Source of the DNA: Paraburkholderia tropica
GTDB lineage: Bacteria; Pseudomonadota; Gammaproteobacteria; Burkholderiales; Burkholderiaceae
DNA length: 64,000 nt
Direction: 5' to 3'
Assembly: GCF_900109265.1 (NCBI RefSeq)
Contig: NZ_FNZM01000017.1
Span: 1-64,000 of the forward strand
Shown: piece by piece, positions 9,132 to 18,198 of the stretch
Numbering within the stretch: position 1 is the stretch's first letter
Layout of the letters: the number at the start of each line of letters is the position of its first letter
Notes under the pieces: generated by a model
The model's input: the letters and a program-made list of their open reading frames with translations, nothing else
What the model was told of the DNA's origin: nothing
Databases searched by the model: none
Translations under genes and position numbers: made by a program

Positions 9132-9362
9132 ACCGCGCAAGGCGAACGGCCATGCGTTATGCACGGAATATCGGCCGCCCTGAGGCGTTTTCAAGGCGTT
9201 TTATGGCGATTTCCGCACTTTGCGCTTCGGGCGCCGTCGACGCGTGCGATACCGGCTATGTCACACGCATGTCGCATTCGCGCGACGGTCGTCGCCGTAT
9301 CGACGAACGGCGGGGCACGGCGCGAGGACAGAGCCCCCGCGCCACCGACCCACGCCGTACGC

Positions 9363-11231
9363 TCAGTGCCCGCGCGTGCGGTTGCGCGGCGTGCCGCGCT
9401 GGCCGCCCCGGTTGCCCGGTGCGCGGTTGCCGCCGCCGTTGGCGTTCGCGTTGCCGCCCGGGCCACGGCGATTGCCGCCCGCACCGGCGTTGCCGCCCGC
9501 ACGCTTGCCCGCTCCCGGTGCGCGATTGCCGTCGACGTCGCCACGGCCGCCGCGGTTGCCGTTACCGCCGCCATTGCCGGCATTACCACCATTACCCCCA
9601 TTACCCCGGCCCGGACGATTGCCGCCCATGCCGCCGAAGTTACCCGAGCCGCCGCCAAAGCCACCCGCCGCCGCACCGCGGCGGCCTTGACCCGGACGGC
9701 CCTGGCCCTGACCCTGACGCGACTGTGCCATCGCACCATGCGAGCTCAGCACCGGCTCGCGGTTGATGAAGCCCATCGAGGTCTGCATCGGATCCGGCTG
9801 ACGGCGCTCCTGTTCCTTGCCGCCCCGGCCACCCTTCTCGTCGCTCGGCGCCTTCAGGCCAACCGACGCCATCAGCGCACGCACCTGGTTGTCCTCGAGC
9901 TCTTCCCAGCGGCCGCGCTTGAGGCCCTTCGGCAGCGCGATCGGACCGTGACGCGTACGGATCAGGCGGCTCACCATCAGGCCCGCCGCCTCGAACATAC
10001 GGCGCACCTCGCGGTTGCGGCCTTCGGCCAGCGCGACGTGATACCAGTGATTCGTGCCTTCGCCGCCGCCGTCGCGGATGCGCAGGAAGCTCGCCGGGCC
10101 GTCTTCGAGCTCGACGCCCTTGAGCAGCTTCTGACGCATCCCTTCGCTCAGCTCGCCGACCACGCGCACCGCGTATTCACGCTCCACGCTGTAGCGCGGA
10201 TGCATGAAACGGTTGGCCAGATCGCCCGAGGTCGTGAGCATCAGGAGACCTTCGGTGTTGAAGTCGAGACGGCCGACGGCCAGCCACTTCGCCGTCTTCA
10301 TCGGCGGCAGGCGGTCGAACACCGAGGCACGGCCTTCGGGATCCGCATGGCTGACGATCTCGCCGGTCGGCTTGTGATAGATCAGCACACGCGGCGGCTT
10401 GTTCTGCAGCTTGCGCTTGATCGGCTTGCCGTTGATGCGGACCTGGTCGGTCGGCAGAATGCGTTGGCCGATGTGCGCCGGTTCGCCGTTCACCGAGACG
10501 CGCCCGGCGATGATCAGCTCTTCCATGTCGCGGCGCGAGCCCATGCCCGCGTCGGCCAGCACCTTGTGCAGCTTCGGCGCGTCGTCGTCCGGGCTCAGCA
10601 CGCGCTTGGGCTGCTGGGCGCGGCCACGGCGCAGCATCGGCGCGTTCACGCCCGAGCCCGCACCGTTGTCGGCGTCGAATGCCGGCGACGTCACGTACAG
10701 GAACAGATCGTCCTGATTGCCTTCGCCCGCAGCGGCCGCCGGCGCGTCGCCGCCAGCCTTGCGGCCACGGCCGCCCTTGGCGCCGGCCGTCTTGCCGCCC
10801 GCGCCGCCTGTGCTCTTGCCAGCCGGCTTGCCCGCCGGTGCATCCGCGCCGGCCTGTGCGGCGTTGGCCGGATTCGCGCGGCGGCCGGGCTTCTTCGCAC
10901 CCGTCGCGCCGGTCTTGGCGCCCGCTTCCTTGCTGCGCGGCGCGCGCGCGGGAGCGGCGCTTTCCGGCGCGGCCTCGGCGCCCGTTTCGGCTTCGCCCGG
11001 CGCTGCTGCGCCTTCGGCGCCCTTGCCCTTGCCGCCAGCGCGGCGCCGGGCGATCAGGCTGCGCGGACCGCGGCGCAGGCCACGGCGCGGACGGTCCTCG
11101 CCGTCGGCCGAACCTTCGCCCGCGTGCGGCGCGGCGCTTTCGGCCGAGCGCGAGTCGTCGTCGCGCGTGGAGGACGCGCGACGCGCGGATTCGGACGCGT
11201 CGGCCGAATCGGTGTCGTGGATATCAGTCAA
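9363..11231 (-). CDS. rluB: 23S rRNA pseudouridine synthase RluB, with long disordered tails
   Basis: RluB makes pseudouridine 2605 in 23S rRNA. The core holds an S4 RNA-binding domain starting near residue 222 ('LHKVLADAGMGSRRDMEELI') and the RsuA-family catalytic motif 'GRLDFNTEGLLMLT', with the catalytic Asp near residue 323. The protein is 622 residues against about 290 in E. coli. The extra length is an Ala/Gly/Arg-rich N-terminal extension of ~220 residues and a Gly/Asn/Arg tail (from ~480) rich in GGN and RGG-like units. The start is a TTG preceded by GAGG with 5 nt spacing; no ATG fits better. It follows scpB after 97 bp on the same strand. The tails are probably disordered and RNA-binding (inference). 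Confidence 0.93.
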   Translation of the reverse strand: MTDIHDTDSADASESARRASSTRDDDSRSAESAAPHAGEGSADGEDRPRRGLRRGPRSLIARRRAGGKGKGAEGAAAPGEAETGAEAAPESAAPARAPRSKEAGAKTGATGAKKPGRRANPANAAQAGADAPAGKPAGKSTGGAGGKTAGAKGGRGRKAGGDAPAAAAGEGNQDDLFLYVTSPAFDADNGAGSGVNAPMLRRGRAQQPKRVLSPDDDAPKLHKVLADAGMGSRRDMEELIIAGRVSVNGEPAHIGQRILPTDQVRINGKPIKRKLQNKPPRVLIYHKPTGEIVSHADPEGRASVFDRLPPMKTAKWLAVGRLDFNTEGLLMLTTSGDLANRFMHPRYSVEREYAVRVVGELSEGMRQKLLKGVELEDGPASFLRIRDGGGEGTNHWYHVALAEGRNREVRRMFEAAGLMVSRLIRTRHGPIALPKGLKRGRWEELEDNQVRALMASVGLKAPSDEKGGRGGKEQERRQPDPMQTSMGFINREPVLSSHGAMAQSRQGQGQGRPGQGRRGAAAGGFGGGSGNFGGMGGNRPGRGNGGNGGNAGNGGGNGNRGGRGDVDGNRAPGAGKRAGGNAGAGGNRRGPGGNANANGGGNRAPGNRGGQRGTPRNRTRGH

Positions 11232-11328
11232 AACAACCTCGAAATGTCAGGTTGCGCGCCCGGCTGCGGGGGCGCGTCAAAAGTGTTCTTGCGTCAGACG
11301 CCGCGCGAGGCGGCTACGTTGTCCGTCC

Positions 11329-12342
11329 TCAGACGGGGTCGTCCTGCGCCGCGTCGCGGCGGTCTTCGTTTTCTTCTGCGGGCGTGCCGGCAAGGTGGCC
11401 GGCTGACTCCGTGATGTGCGCGTCGGCGCGATCCGCGTGGACGGACGGCGTGTGCGCCGCGTGTTCGTCCAAGGCATCGACGATGACGTCTGCCTCGGCG
11501 CCGGCTTCGTCTACGTCTGCATTCGCCGCGCTATCCATACTCTGCGCGCCAGCTTGCGCTTCGGCCACGGCGCGGTCGCTGGCCGGCGCGTCCTGATGCG
11601 CCACCGCGATGTCATCCACCGCGTCTTCGACCGCTTCCACGCCGGCTTGCGCGTGTTCCACGCTATCCGGCGCACTTTCTTGCACGGACGCATCGGCCAT
11701 GCCCGTTGCGTCCGCCGCGGCGGCTTGCGCCGCCTCGCCTTCGGGCGCACCCGCGGCGATCAGCTGTGCCACTTCGCTGTCCGGAAACTCGATCGCATGC
11801 TGCGCGAGCAACTGCTCGCCGAGCTGATTCGACGGATCGTCGAGCGGCGGCAGTTCTTCGAGCGACTTCAGGCCGAGATCGTCGAGAAACTGACGCGTCG
11901 TGGCATAAAGCGCGGGACGTCCGGGTACGTCGCGATGACCGATGACTTCGATCCAGTTACGGTCTTCGAGCTGTTTGACGACCTGCGTATTGACGGTCAC
12001 CCCGCGAATCTCTTCGATATCGCCGCGCGTGACCGGCTGCCGGTACGCGATGATCGCGAGCGTCTCGAGCACCGCGCGCGAATAACGCGGCGGCTTTTCG
12101 GGATGCAGGCGGTCGAGGTAAGTGCGCATGGCCGGCTTGCTCTGAAAGCGCCAGCCGGACGCGAGGCCCACCAGTTCGACGCCACGCCCGGACCAGTCGT
12201 GACGCAGGTCTTCGAGCAGGTTACGGACCGTGTCGGCCGAAATATCGTCGGCAAACAGTTTGCGCAGATCGCCGATTTTCAGCGGCTCCTGCGTGCAGAT
12301 CAATGCAGTCTCGAGGACGATTTTCGCCTCTTGGGTATTCAT
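11329..12342 (-). CDS. scpB: Chromosome segregation/condensation protein ScpB
   Basis: ScpB is the winged-helix subunit of the SMC-ScpAB condensin. The first ~185 residues are the conserved part, including 'ALICTQEPLKIGDLRKLFAD' near the N terminus, 'SRAVLETLAIIAYRQPVTRGDIEEIRGV' (split) in the second winged helix, and the family's usual 'GRPALYATTRQFLDDLGL'. Residues ~190-337 form an Ala/Asp/Val-rich acidic tail without similarity I can recognise. The pairing with rluB is common in bacteria. A short inverted repeat, GGTTC-AAG-GAACC (12376-12388), lies 34 bp upstream of the ATG. Confidence 0.94.
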   Translation of the reverse strand: MNTQEAKIVLETALICTQEPLKIGDLRKLFADDISADTVRNLLEDLRHDWSGRGVELVGLASGWRFQSKPAMRTYLDRLHPEKPPRYSRAVLETLAIIAYRQPVTRGDIEEIRGVTVNTQVVKQLEDRNWIEVIGHRDVPGRPALYATTRQFLDDLGLKSLEELPPLDDPSNQLGEQLLAQHAIEFPDSEVAQLIAAGAPEGEAAQAAAADATGMADASVQESAPDSVEHAQAGVEAVEDAVDDIAVAHQDAPASDRAVAEAQAGAQSMDSAANADVDEAGAEADVIVDALDEHAAHTPSVHADRADAHITESAGHLAGTPAEENEDRRDAAQDDPV

Positions 12343-12666
12343 GCAGCCAGCTCAGACCCTAAGTAAGGTAAACCAGGTTCAAGGAACCGGATCAGACAGA
12401 CAGAGACGATGTGGAACTGGAGACGCGCTCGCCCGATTCTGATCGGTCATATTGATGGGAGCACGCACCGGGGGGCCGCAAACAACGCAGAAGCAGGCAA
12501 AGTGCCAGACCCAGCCGGACGGAGCAGCGAAATTCCCGCAGGGAATCGCGTGACTGAGCGCCATCTTACGCAAAAACGCCGGGTGCGTAAAGACGGCTTC
12601 AGGCGCGTTTTAACCCGTTTGCGTCAATAGCGTATCGAGCGATGCGACACGCATGACCGTGCAATT
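12343..12666. other. Intergenic region between scpB and the aminotransferase gene
   Basis: No supported gene was seen. It contains the 13-bp inverted repeat GGTTC-AAG-GAACC (12376-12388) upstream of scpB. It also has a hairpin with arms TTACGCA and TGCGTAA (12566-12590) lacking a T-run, which may mark the end of the aminotransferase transcript. Confidence 0.5.
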
Positions 12667-13950
12667 TCAGCGTGCGCCCTGCTGATCGGCACCGCGCTCC
12701 AGATACCGCGCGAGCCGTTCGACGCCCGCGTCGAGCCGCGCCGGATCGCAGGCGTAGCACCAGCGCACGAAACCTTCGCCTTGCGGCCCGAACGCGCTGC
12801 CGGGTGCGAGCCCGAGACCCGCCTCGCGCACCAGCGACTTGCACAGATCGAGACTGCGCTCGGCGCCCGCGAGCCGGAAAAACAGGTACATCGCGCCATG
12901 CGGCACCTTCACGTCGACGCCGGGCAGCCGCGCGAGCGCCGCCGCGAGATGGTCGCGCGACGCACGCAGATCGGCGACCAGCGCGCGCGTCGAGGCCTCG
13001 CCCTGCTCGACGGCGACGATGCCCGCCTGCTGCACGAACGACGGCGCGCACGAGGTGTTGTACTCGACCAGCTTGCCCAGATCGTCCATCAAGGTGCGCG
13101 GGGCGACCATCCAGCCGAGCCGCCAGCCGGTCATCAGCCACGCCTTCGAGAACGAATTCACGCAGATCAGGCGTTCGTCGCGCGAGGCCAGATCGAGAAA
13201 CGACGGCGCGGCGAGTTCGCCCGCCTCGCCGTAGTAGAGCCGCTCGTAGACTTCATCGGCGACGATCCAGATGCCGTGGCGGCGGCAATGCGCCAGCACG
13301 GCCTGCTGCTCGTCGCGCGTCATCACCCAGCCGGTGGGGTTGTTCGGCGAGTTGATCATCAGCATCCTGGTGCCGGGCGTCAGTGCCGCGAGCAGCGCGT
13401 CGAGGTCGAGCGTCCAGCCGCGCTCGCCGTAGCCGAGCGAGACCGTCTCGACCGAGGCGCCCAGAATCTTCGGAATCTCAACGAGATTCGGCCACAGCGG
13501 CGTGACCGCCACGACGCGGTCGCCCGCGCCCACCACCAGTTGCGCCGCGAGCATCAGCGCGTTCACGCCGGCGCTCGTCACCGCGATGTTGTCGGCGGAC
13601 GTCGGGCCGTGCAGCGCGCTCACGTAGCGCGCCAGCGCTTCGCGCAGCGGCGCGATGCCGAGGTTGTGCGTGTAGAAGGTGTCGCCGCGCGTGAGCGCCT
13701 GCGCGGCGGCCTCGCGGATGAACGACGGCGTCGTGCGGTCCGACTCGCCGAACCAGAACGGCAGCACGTCCGCGACGCCGAAACCCGCGTTGGCCACTTC
13801 GCGGATCTGCGAGGAGCGCAGCGCGCGCACGGCGTCGCGCGCGAGGCTCGATCCGGCGGGCGCGGCGGGTGCAGCGGGTGCGTTGTGCGGGGAGTCAGGC
13901 GAAACCGAAGCGGACGAAACCGAAGCAGACGACGGGGACGAAGCGGACAT
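12667..13950 (-). CDS. PLP-dependent class I/II aminotransferase
   Basis: This is a fold-type I aminotransferase of the aspartate aminotransferase superfamily; the amino donor is not predictable. Motifs seen are 'SPNNPTGWV' at residues 201-209, 'ADEVYERL' with the PLP-contacting Asp232 and Tyr235, and 'NSFSKAWLMTGWRLGW' with the Schiff-base Lys269. A larger open frame extends to 14190, but the ATG at 13950 has AAGGAAGG upstream. From there the protein is 427 residues with a ~35-residue Ser/Pro/Ala-rich N-terminal extension before the conserved domain. The neighbouring LysR gene on the same strand could regulate it, although the regulator lies upstream rather than divergent. Confidence 0.88.
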   Translation of the reverse strand: MSASSPSSASVSSASVSPDSPHNAPAAPAAPAGSSLARDAVRALRSSQIREVANAGFGVADVLPFWFGESDRTTPSFIREAAAQALTRGDTFYTHNLGIAPLREALARYVSALHGPTSADNIAVTSAGVNALMLAAQLVVGAGDRVVAVTPLWPNLVEIPKILGASVETVSLGYGERGWTLDLDALLAALTPGTRMLMINSPNNPTGWVMTRDEQQAVLAHCRRHGIWIVADEVYERLYYGEAGELAAPSFLDLASRDERLICVNSFSKAWLMTGWRLGWMVAPRTLMDDLGKLVEYNTSCAPSFVQQAGIVAVEQGEASTRALVADLRASRDHLAAALARLPGVDVKVPHGAMYLFFRLAGAERSLDLCKSLVREAGLGLAPGSAFGPQGEGFVRWCYACDPARLDAGVERLARYLERGADQQGAR

Positions 13951-14155
13951 CGAGCCTTCCTTGGCGGGTTGAAAGCGGACCACGTGCGAGCAGCCGGACG
14001 AGAACCGGATGCGGGCCGAATGCGAACCGGATGCGGGCCGGACGCGGCAGCGGGTAAAGCTCGACAGTGTAGCGCGCGATTTTTTTGAACGACGCCCCGC
14101 CCCGCCGCCACCTGCGCCGTTATCCGCGAATCTATGCCCGTCTCTATCCCCGCCG

Positions 14156-15079
14156 CTATCCCGCCCCGCGCGACGCCTCCGGGCGGGCATCGAGTTCGCG
14201 GATCAGCGTCCAGACCGCCTCGGCGGCCGGCGACAGCGAACGCTCGCGCCGCCGCACGAGTTCGACGGTGCGCTCGGCGCGCGGCACGAGCGGGCGCGCC
14301 ACCAGCGACGATCCCGACGGCACCGGCAGCGCGAGCCACGGCAGCACGCTCACGCCCACGCCGGCCTCTACGAGGCCGAACACCGTCGCCGGATGGCCGA
14401 GTTCCTGCACGACGCGCGCGTGCACGCCCTGCTCGCGCATCACCGCGTCGATCAGCGGCCGGCTGCCGGACGCATGATCGAGCATCACGAGCCGCTCGCC
14501 GTCGAGCGCCTGCCAGCTCACCGCGTCGCGCTGTGCGAGCGCATGATCGTCGCGCACCACGACGCAGAACGAGTCGGTCGTCAGCAGCTCGGTTTCCAGA
14601 TCGTCGGCGACCGGCTGGGCGCCGAGCGGCCCGATGATCACGCCGAAATCCACCTCGCCCGAGCGCACCTTGCGCACCACGTCGCTCTGCACGTCGTCGC
14701 GCAGGCCCAGCGTCACATACGGAAACCGCCGCCCGCACGCCGCCACCACCTCGGGCATCAGGCGGCACGCGACCGTCGGGCTCGCCGCCACCACCACGCG
14801 GCCGCGCCGCTGCTCGCCAATTTCGCGGATCTCGCGCAGCGCGTCGTCGAGGTCGCCGATCAGACGCGGAATGCTCGCGATCAGATTCGCGCCGACATCG
14901 GTGAGCTGCACCTCGCGCGTCGTGCGATCGACGAGCTTCACGCCCATCTCCGCTTCCAGCTCACGCACGCAGCGGCTCACCGCCGACTGCGTCAGGCCGA
15001 TTTCGTCCCCCGCGCGGCTGAAGCTGTGCAGGCGCGCGACTTCGATAAACACCCGCAACTGCCGCAACGTCACATTCAT
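14156..15079 (-). CDS. LysR-family transcriptional regulator
   Basis: This 307-residue regulator has the N-terminal LysR winged helix-turn-helix ('TLRQLRVFIEVARLHSFSRA', then GLTQSAVSRCVRELEAEMG) and a C-terminal periplasmic-binding-like effector domain. It resembles the GbpR/CynR-type branch, but the ligand is unknown. The gene lies on the same strand as the downstream aminotransferase, with 205 bp between them. An inverted repeat AATTG-N12-CAATT sits 15-36 bp upstream of its start and could be an autoregulatory site. Confidence 0.9.
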   Translation of the reverse strand: MNVTLRQLRVFIEVARLHSFSRAGDEIGLTQSAVSRCVRELEAEMGVKLVDRTTREVQLTDVGANLIASIPRLIGDLDDALREIREIGEQRRGRVVVAASPTVACRLMPEVVAACGRRFPYVTLGLRDDVQSDVVRKVRSGEVDFGVIIGPLGAQPVADDLETELLTTDSFCVVVRDDHALAQRDAVSWQALDGERLVMLDHASGSRPLIDAVMREQGVHARVVQELGHPATVFGLVEAGVGVSVLPWLALPVPSGSSLVARPLVPRAERTVELVRRRERSLSPAAEAVWTLIRELDARPEASRGAG

Positions 15080-15515
15080 CTACCTGCCTCATTAATTGTT
15101 CGTATTCATGCAATTTTATGACAGCTTTGGCGAGGCGCGCCGATCGTTACCGTCGCGTGAATCTCACAGCCCATTATTCGACGCAGTGCAGCAATCGGCC
15201 TGGATCGCACGCCTGGAGGGCCTGTTTGCACAAGATTGGTGATTCTCCCGATTTCCCGACGATGCGTTTTCGAGTCTCATACGCCCCTGGCAAGCACCCG
15301 CGCGGGCTTGATGCCACGCGGCTTCGAGACGAAAGCGTGCGAGCTGGCACGCTTCTCGCATTAAGGCAGACACAGGATCGGCGGACGGTCCGTCGCTTTT
15401 CGAGATTAGCCCGTCCACAACCGATTCCGCCTGGTACTCCGCCAACCGGCCGGAAGTACATGAAGAGTGCGCAGCGCGGGGCAGCGCACCGGAGATAGCT
15501 TCGCTGAGGTGAAAC
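15080..15515. other. Intergenic region between the LysR gene and the IS5-like gene
   Basis: This divergent region of 436 bp holds the AT-rich LysR promoter area (15090-15120) with its inverted repeat, and the leader of the plus-strand IS5-like gene. Open frames exist on both strands, but none has a ribosome binding site or recognisable protein features. No insertion-sequence ends were seen. Confidence 0.5.
15094..15115. promoter_or_regulatory. Possible LysR autoregulatory inverted repeat
   Basis: AATTG and CAATT flank a 12-bp spacer inside an AT-rich island just upstream of the LysR ATG. The arm spacing is close to, but not exactly, the usual LysR T-N11-A arrangement. Confidence 0.4.
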
Positions 15516-15917
15516 ATGATGCTGTTCGACGATTTGAGAGACAACGAGTGGGCGCTGGTCGAGGCATTGTTCTGTGCAGAACCGGCACGTAGCGAACGAC
15601 GCGGACGGCCTCGCGTCGAGGCGCGTGCAGTGGTCAACGCAGTGCTGTGGGTGCTGTCGACCGGTGAAGGCTGGTCCAAGCTGCCGGGCCGCTACCCCTC
15701 GCCGCCTACCTGCCGCCGCCGTTTCGACGAGTGGCAAGCCGACGGCACGCTCGCCGAGATCGTGAAGCGCCTCGGCACGAGCGGTCGCGAAATTTCGCTG
15801 CGCGGACGCATTGGCGCCACCGCCACGAAGCCGCCGGCACCGCCGAGCCGCGATCGTCTGCGCGGCGCGTTCTGGACCAACCCGGAGTCGTGGCGCGCGC
15901 CCGTCAAGATGGCTTGA
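15516..15917 (+). CDS. IS5-type transposase N-terminal domain protein, no catalytic domain
   Basis: The first ~90 of 133 residues match the N-terminal DNA-binding region of IS5-family transposases (DUF4096-like). The pattern is D-x-x-W-A-L-V-E near the start, then 'RRGRPRVEARAVVNAVLWVL', STGEGWSKLP and a tyrosine/arginine helix ending in WQADGTL. The DDE catalytic domain that should follow is replaced by an unrelated Arg/Pro-rich tail of ~40 residues. A GAGGTG ribosome binding site precedes the double ATG. No terminal inverted repeats or target-site duplications were seen. It may be a decayed element, or a transposase DNA-binding domain reused as a cellular regulator. Confidence 0.65.
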   Translation: MMLFDDLRDNEWALVEALFCAEPARSERRGRPRVEARAVVNAVLWVLSTGEGWSKLPGRYPSPPTCRRRFDEWQADGTLAEIVKRLGTSGREISLRGRIGATATKPPAPPSRDRLRGAFWTNPESWRAPVKMA

Positions 15918-16268
15918 GCGCGCGCTGAGCCGCCCGCCTGCCGGAACCTGACCGGCACGACCTCCCGCTTTCTGCCGCCGGACGCCTCGCGCGTCCGGCG
16001 ATTCATCCGCAACGGCGCCTGCCGCGGACTCCCTTCCTGAAACGCGACGTCGCGACTGCATCGAACCTGTTCGCTGCGGTGGATCGCGCTCGTCCCTCGC
16101 CTGCTTCGACGATCAACGCGCTCTCACGCACCCTCACGCGCCTTGCACGCCCGAAATCGGTGCGCGCGAAACATCTCTTTACCAATATTTACAGCGCGCT
16201 TTCGCCTCTGACGTTAGCGTAGGAGCATGTCTACAAACGTCAACAGCCCGTTCTGACGGGAGGCTGCC
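15918..16268. other. Intergenic region after the IS5-like gene
   Basis: No supported gene was seen. A 10-bp hairpin (CGCCGGACGC, 5-nt loop, GCGTCCGGCG; 15976-16000) without a T-run may end the upstream transcript. A second small hairpin (CCCGT-TCTG-ACGGG, 16247-16260) overlaps the ribosome binding site region of the next gene. Confidence 0.5.
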
Positions 16269-16568
16269 ATGAAATCCATGATTCTGCGCAATCGGGGCGT
16301 CATGGTTTCGCTGTCCGCCCTTGCTCTGCTCGCGCCGCTGGTATCGACGACGCTCTCGTTGACCGCCACGGCCCAGCCACCGCGTCCCGGCGAAGCCAGT
16401 TGGGGGATCTCGCGCACCGGCGCACACGCCTGGCCGCCGGAAGCCGGCGGCGTGCCCGAACGCGTCAACGAACCTGTTCCGCGCGGCGACCTGCGCGGCG
16501 ATATTGCCGACAACGCCCGCCGCAGCGGTCCGTCGCGTCCGGCGCAGGGCGGCGATTCGCGTCGCTGA
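16269..16568 (+). CDS. Small secreted protein of unknown function
   Basis: This 99-residue protein has a clear N-terminal signal peptide: a basic start (MKSMILRNRG), a hydrophobic core VMVSLSALALLAPLVSTTLS, and a likely cleavage near TATAQ. The mature part is short, Pro/Arg/Gly-rich and probably disordered. A GGGAGG ribosome binding site lies 6-7 nt before the ATG, which supports expression. I recognise no family. The stem CCCGT-TCTG-ACGGG partly covers the ribosome binding site. Confidence 0.6.
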   Translation: MKSMILRNRGVMVSLSALALLAPLVSTTLSLTATAQPPRPGEASWGISRTGAHAWPPEAGGVPERVNEPVPRGDLRGDIADNARRSGPSRPAQGGDSRR

Positions 16569-16866
16569 CGAGTACCGCTGAGCGCGTCGCTGAGCGGCAT
16601 GCGAGCCCGACCGGAAGCGCGCAACAGCATTTCGCGCACCCGGCGCGCAAAGCTCGCGCGAAACAGGGAACCTCTTGTGCCCAAAACCGGTCTACTTCCA
16701 TGCCATTAAGCACAGCGTGGCAGCAGTAATTCCGGTAAGCCCGTATCTTTCGATGCGGGCTTTTTTTTGGCTGGGTAAAAACGGGAACGCGGATGACGGC
16801 GACTGGCCTGTGCCGCAGTCGCGCCCGAGCGGGCAGGCAGCGTTGCCCGAAGGCGTGCGCCCGTGG
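16569..16866. other. Intergenic region with a plus-strand terminator
   Basis: Nothing coding was seen. The strong terminator at 16737-16769 lies 168 bp after the small secreted gene. A long 3' UTR or a small RNA ending at this terminator is possible, but no convincing promoter was found. Confidence 0.45.
16737..16769 (+). terminator. Rho-independent terminator
   Basis: The stem AAGCCCG(C/T)AT, interrupted loop CTTTCG, and ATGCGGGCTT is followed by a run of eight T on the plus strand. Confidence 0.85.
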
Positions 16867-17184
16867 CTAGGAACGCACTTCGGCCGCGGACGATTGCGGC
16901 GCGCTTTCGTCGACGTAATCGGCCATGCGCTGATCGGTCCAGTGGAGCGTGCGCTCGTCGCGGGCGAGGCGCGCGAATTCGGCGCGACCGCGGTCGGTCA
17001 GCACGGCGATATCGACGGGAGCGTGAAAACCGGGCGCCGGCGCGACGGTGCGCTGCCTGACGGTATCCATGAGACCGAGGTTGCGCAGATATTGAAAGAC
17101 TTCAGGACGGCGCGCCCACGGGACCTGCCGATACTGCACCCGCCGCAGCGCTTCGAGTACTGCTTCGTTGGAATACGTGGTCAT
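16867..17184 (-). CDS. Conserved-type hypothetical protein, 105 aa
   Basis: I do not recognise a named family. The product is soluble, with no signal peptide or membrane segment. Helical segments such as 'EAVLEALRRVQYRQVPW' and 'LTDRGRAEFARLA' resemble a small winged-helix layout (inference only). The ATG is preceded by AAGAAAGAAGTGAG, a plausible ribosome binding site. It is transcribed divergently from the DUF218 gene across ~230 bp. Confidence 0.6.
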   Translation of the reverse strand: MTTYSNEAVLEALRRVQYRQVPWARRPEVFQYLRNLGLMDTVRQRTVAPAPGFHAPVDIAVLTDRGRAEFARLARDERTLHWTDQRMADYVDESAPQSSAAEVRS

Positions 17185-17415
17185 CTCACTTCTTTCTTAA
17201 AATGCAGTCCTGCGGCAATCCCGCCTGCTGCGGCGCGAAACAGGCGCGCTGCGAGGCGTGGAGCCGCGCGCGCCGCCGTGCCTTGCGCCGTGGCACGGAC
17301 TGCAGGTTATTCGGGGCCCCGCGGAAAGCCTCAGCCGTACTTGCGGCCCGAAGCCCGCCGGCCCTCGCTTCCGGCGTGCCTGACGCGGCTGCCGCTGTCG
17401 CGGCGCACGCGCGCA

Positions 17416-18198
17416 ATGCACGCTTCATCCCGAAAACAATACGTTACCTCATTCAAATTGATACTAATCGGATTATTTTTCCTGGTCATTGCGCTATTCG
17501 TGCTGTGGCGCAACGGACGCCGACTTGTCGCAGGCGTCGCGATTGTCCTGTTCGGACTCCTCGCGACCGGCTGGCTTGCGCTACCGCTCGTCGACCTGGC
17601 GCAGCCCTCGTCCTATCGTACTCCCTACGATCCGGCCGCGACGCCGCTTGAGGCATTCGGCGCGCGCACCGCGATCGTCATGCTCGGCGGCGGCACCGAA
17701 ACCGGCGACGACGGCACGCTCGTGCCCAAGCACGACGTCTACGCGCGCATCGCGCTCGCCGCCTCGCTCGACGCGCGTTGCCGGGTCGCCGGACGCGTCT
17801 GCCGTGTGATCGTGAGCGGCGGCAATCCGCAACATCACGCCGCCAGCGAAGCCGACACCTACGCGCCCCTGCTGCTGCGCGCCGGCGTGCCGCCCGCCGA
17901 CCTCGTGCTGGAAAACCGCAGCCTGACGACCTGGGAGAACGCCCGCAACGTCGCGCCGATCGTGCACGCCGAGCGCGCAGATACGCTCTTCCTTGTAACC
18001 TCCGCTTATCACATGCCGCGCGCGATGCTCGATTTCCACCGCTTCGAGATGGAGCCTGCGCCGGCCGTCTCCAGCGTGCGTCATGTGCGCGCGGGCATCC
18101 AGCCGCGCCTGACGAATCTTCAGGACGCGGAAGTCGCGCTGCACGAATTGATTGGGATTGCGCAGTTTTATGTCTATCGGATGATCGGCTGGTTCTAG
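17416..18198 (+). CDS. DUF218 (YdcF/ElyC/SanA-like) membrane protein
   Basis: This 260-residue protein has two N-terminal transmembrane helices (about residues 13-30 and 35-53) followed by a periplasmic DUF218 domain. Conserved features are 'TAIVMLGGGTETGD' at the start of the domain, VIVSGGNPQ, 'ENRSLTTWENA' and LVTSAYHMPRAM. Family members are linked to envelope integrity (ElyC, SanA), but the chemistry is not settled. The ATG at 17416 is the best available start, although no Shine-Dalgarno is visible. The first 25 codons are unusually AT-rich for this genome, mainly because they encode the first helix. Confidence 0.85.
   Translation: MHASSRKQYVTSFKLILIGLFFLVIALFVLWRNGRRLVAGVAIVLFGLLATGWLALPLVDLAQPSSYRTPYDPAATPLEAFGARTAIVMLGGGTETGDDGTLVPKHDVYARIALAASLDARCRVAGRVCRVIVSGGNPQHHAASEADTYAPLLLRAGVPPADLVLENRSLTTWENARNVAPIVHAERADTLFLVTSAYHMPRAMLDFHRFEMEPAPAVSSVRHVRAGIQPRLTNLQDAEVALHELIGIAQFYVYRMIGWF

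Larger units (their letters stand above)
8696..9362. other. Intergenic region between rimP and rluB
   Basis: This ~670-bp stretch holds the rimP leader (8696-9010), in which no clear promoter was found, and the candidate small RNA with its promoter (9012-9131). Another 230 bp before the rluB stop show nothing recognisable. No supported protein-coding frame was seen on either strand. Confidence 0.6.

Noticed and set aside
12343..12666. Small open frames of 64-73 codons on both strands upstream of scpB
   Set aside because: They overlap each other, lack ribosome binding sites and show no signal peptide, membrane helix or family pattern.
15080..16268. A complete insertion sequence around the IS5-like gene
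   Set aside because: No terminal inverted repeats, target duplications or catalytic domain could be found on either side.
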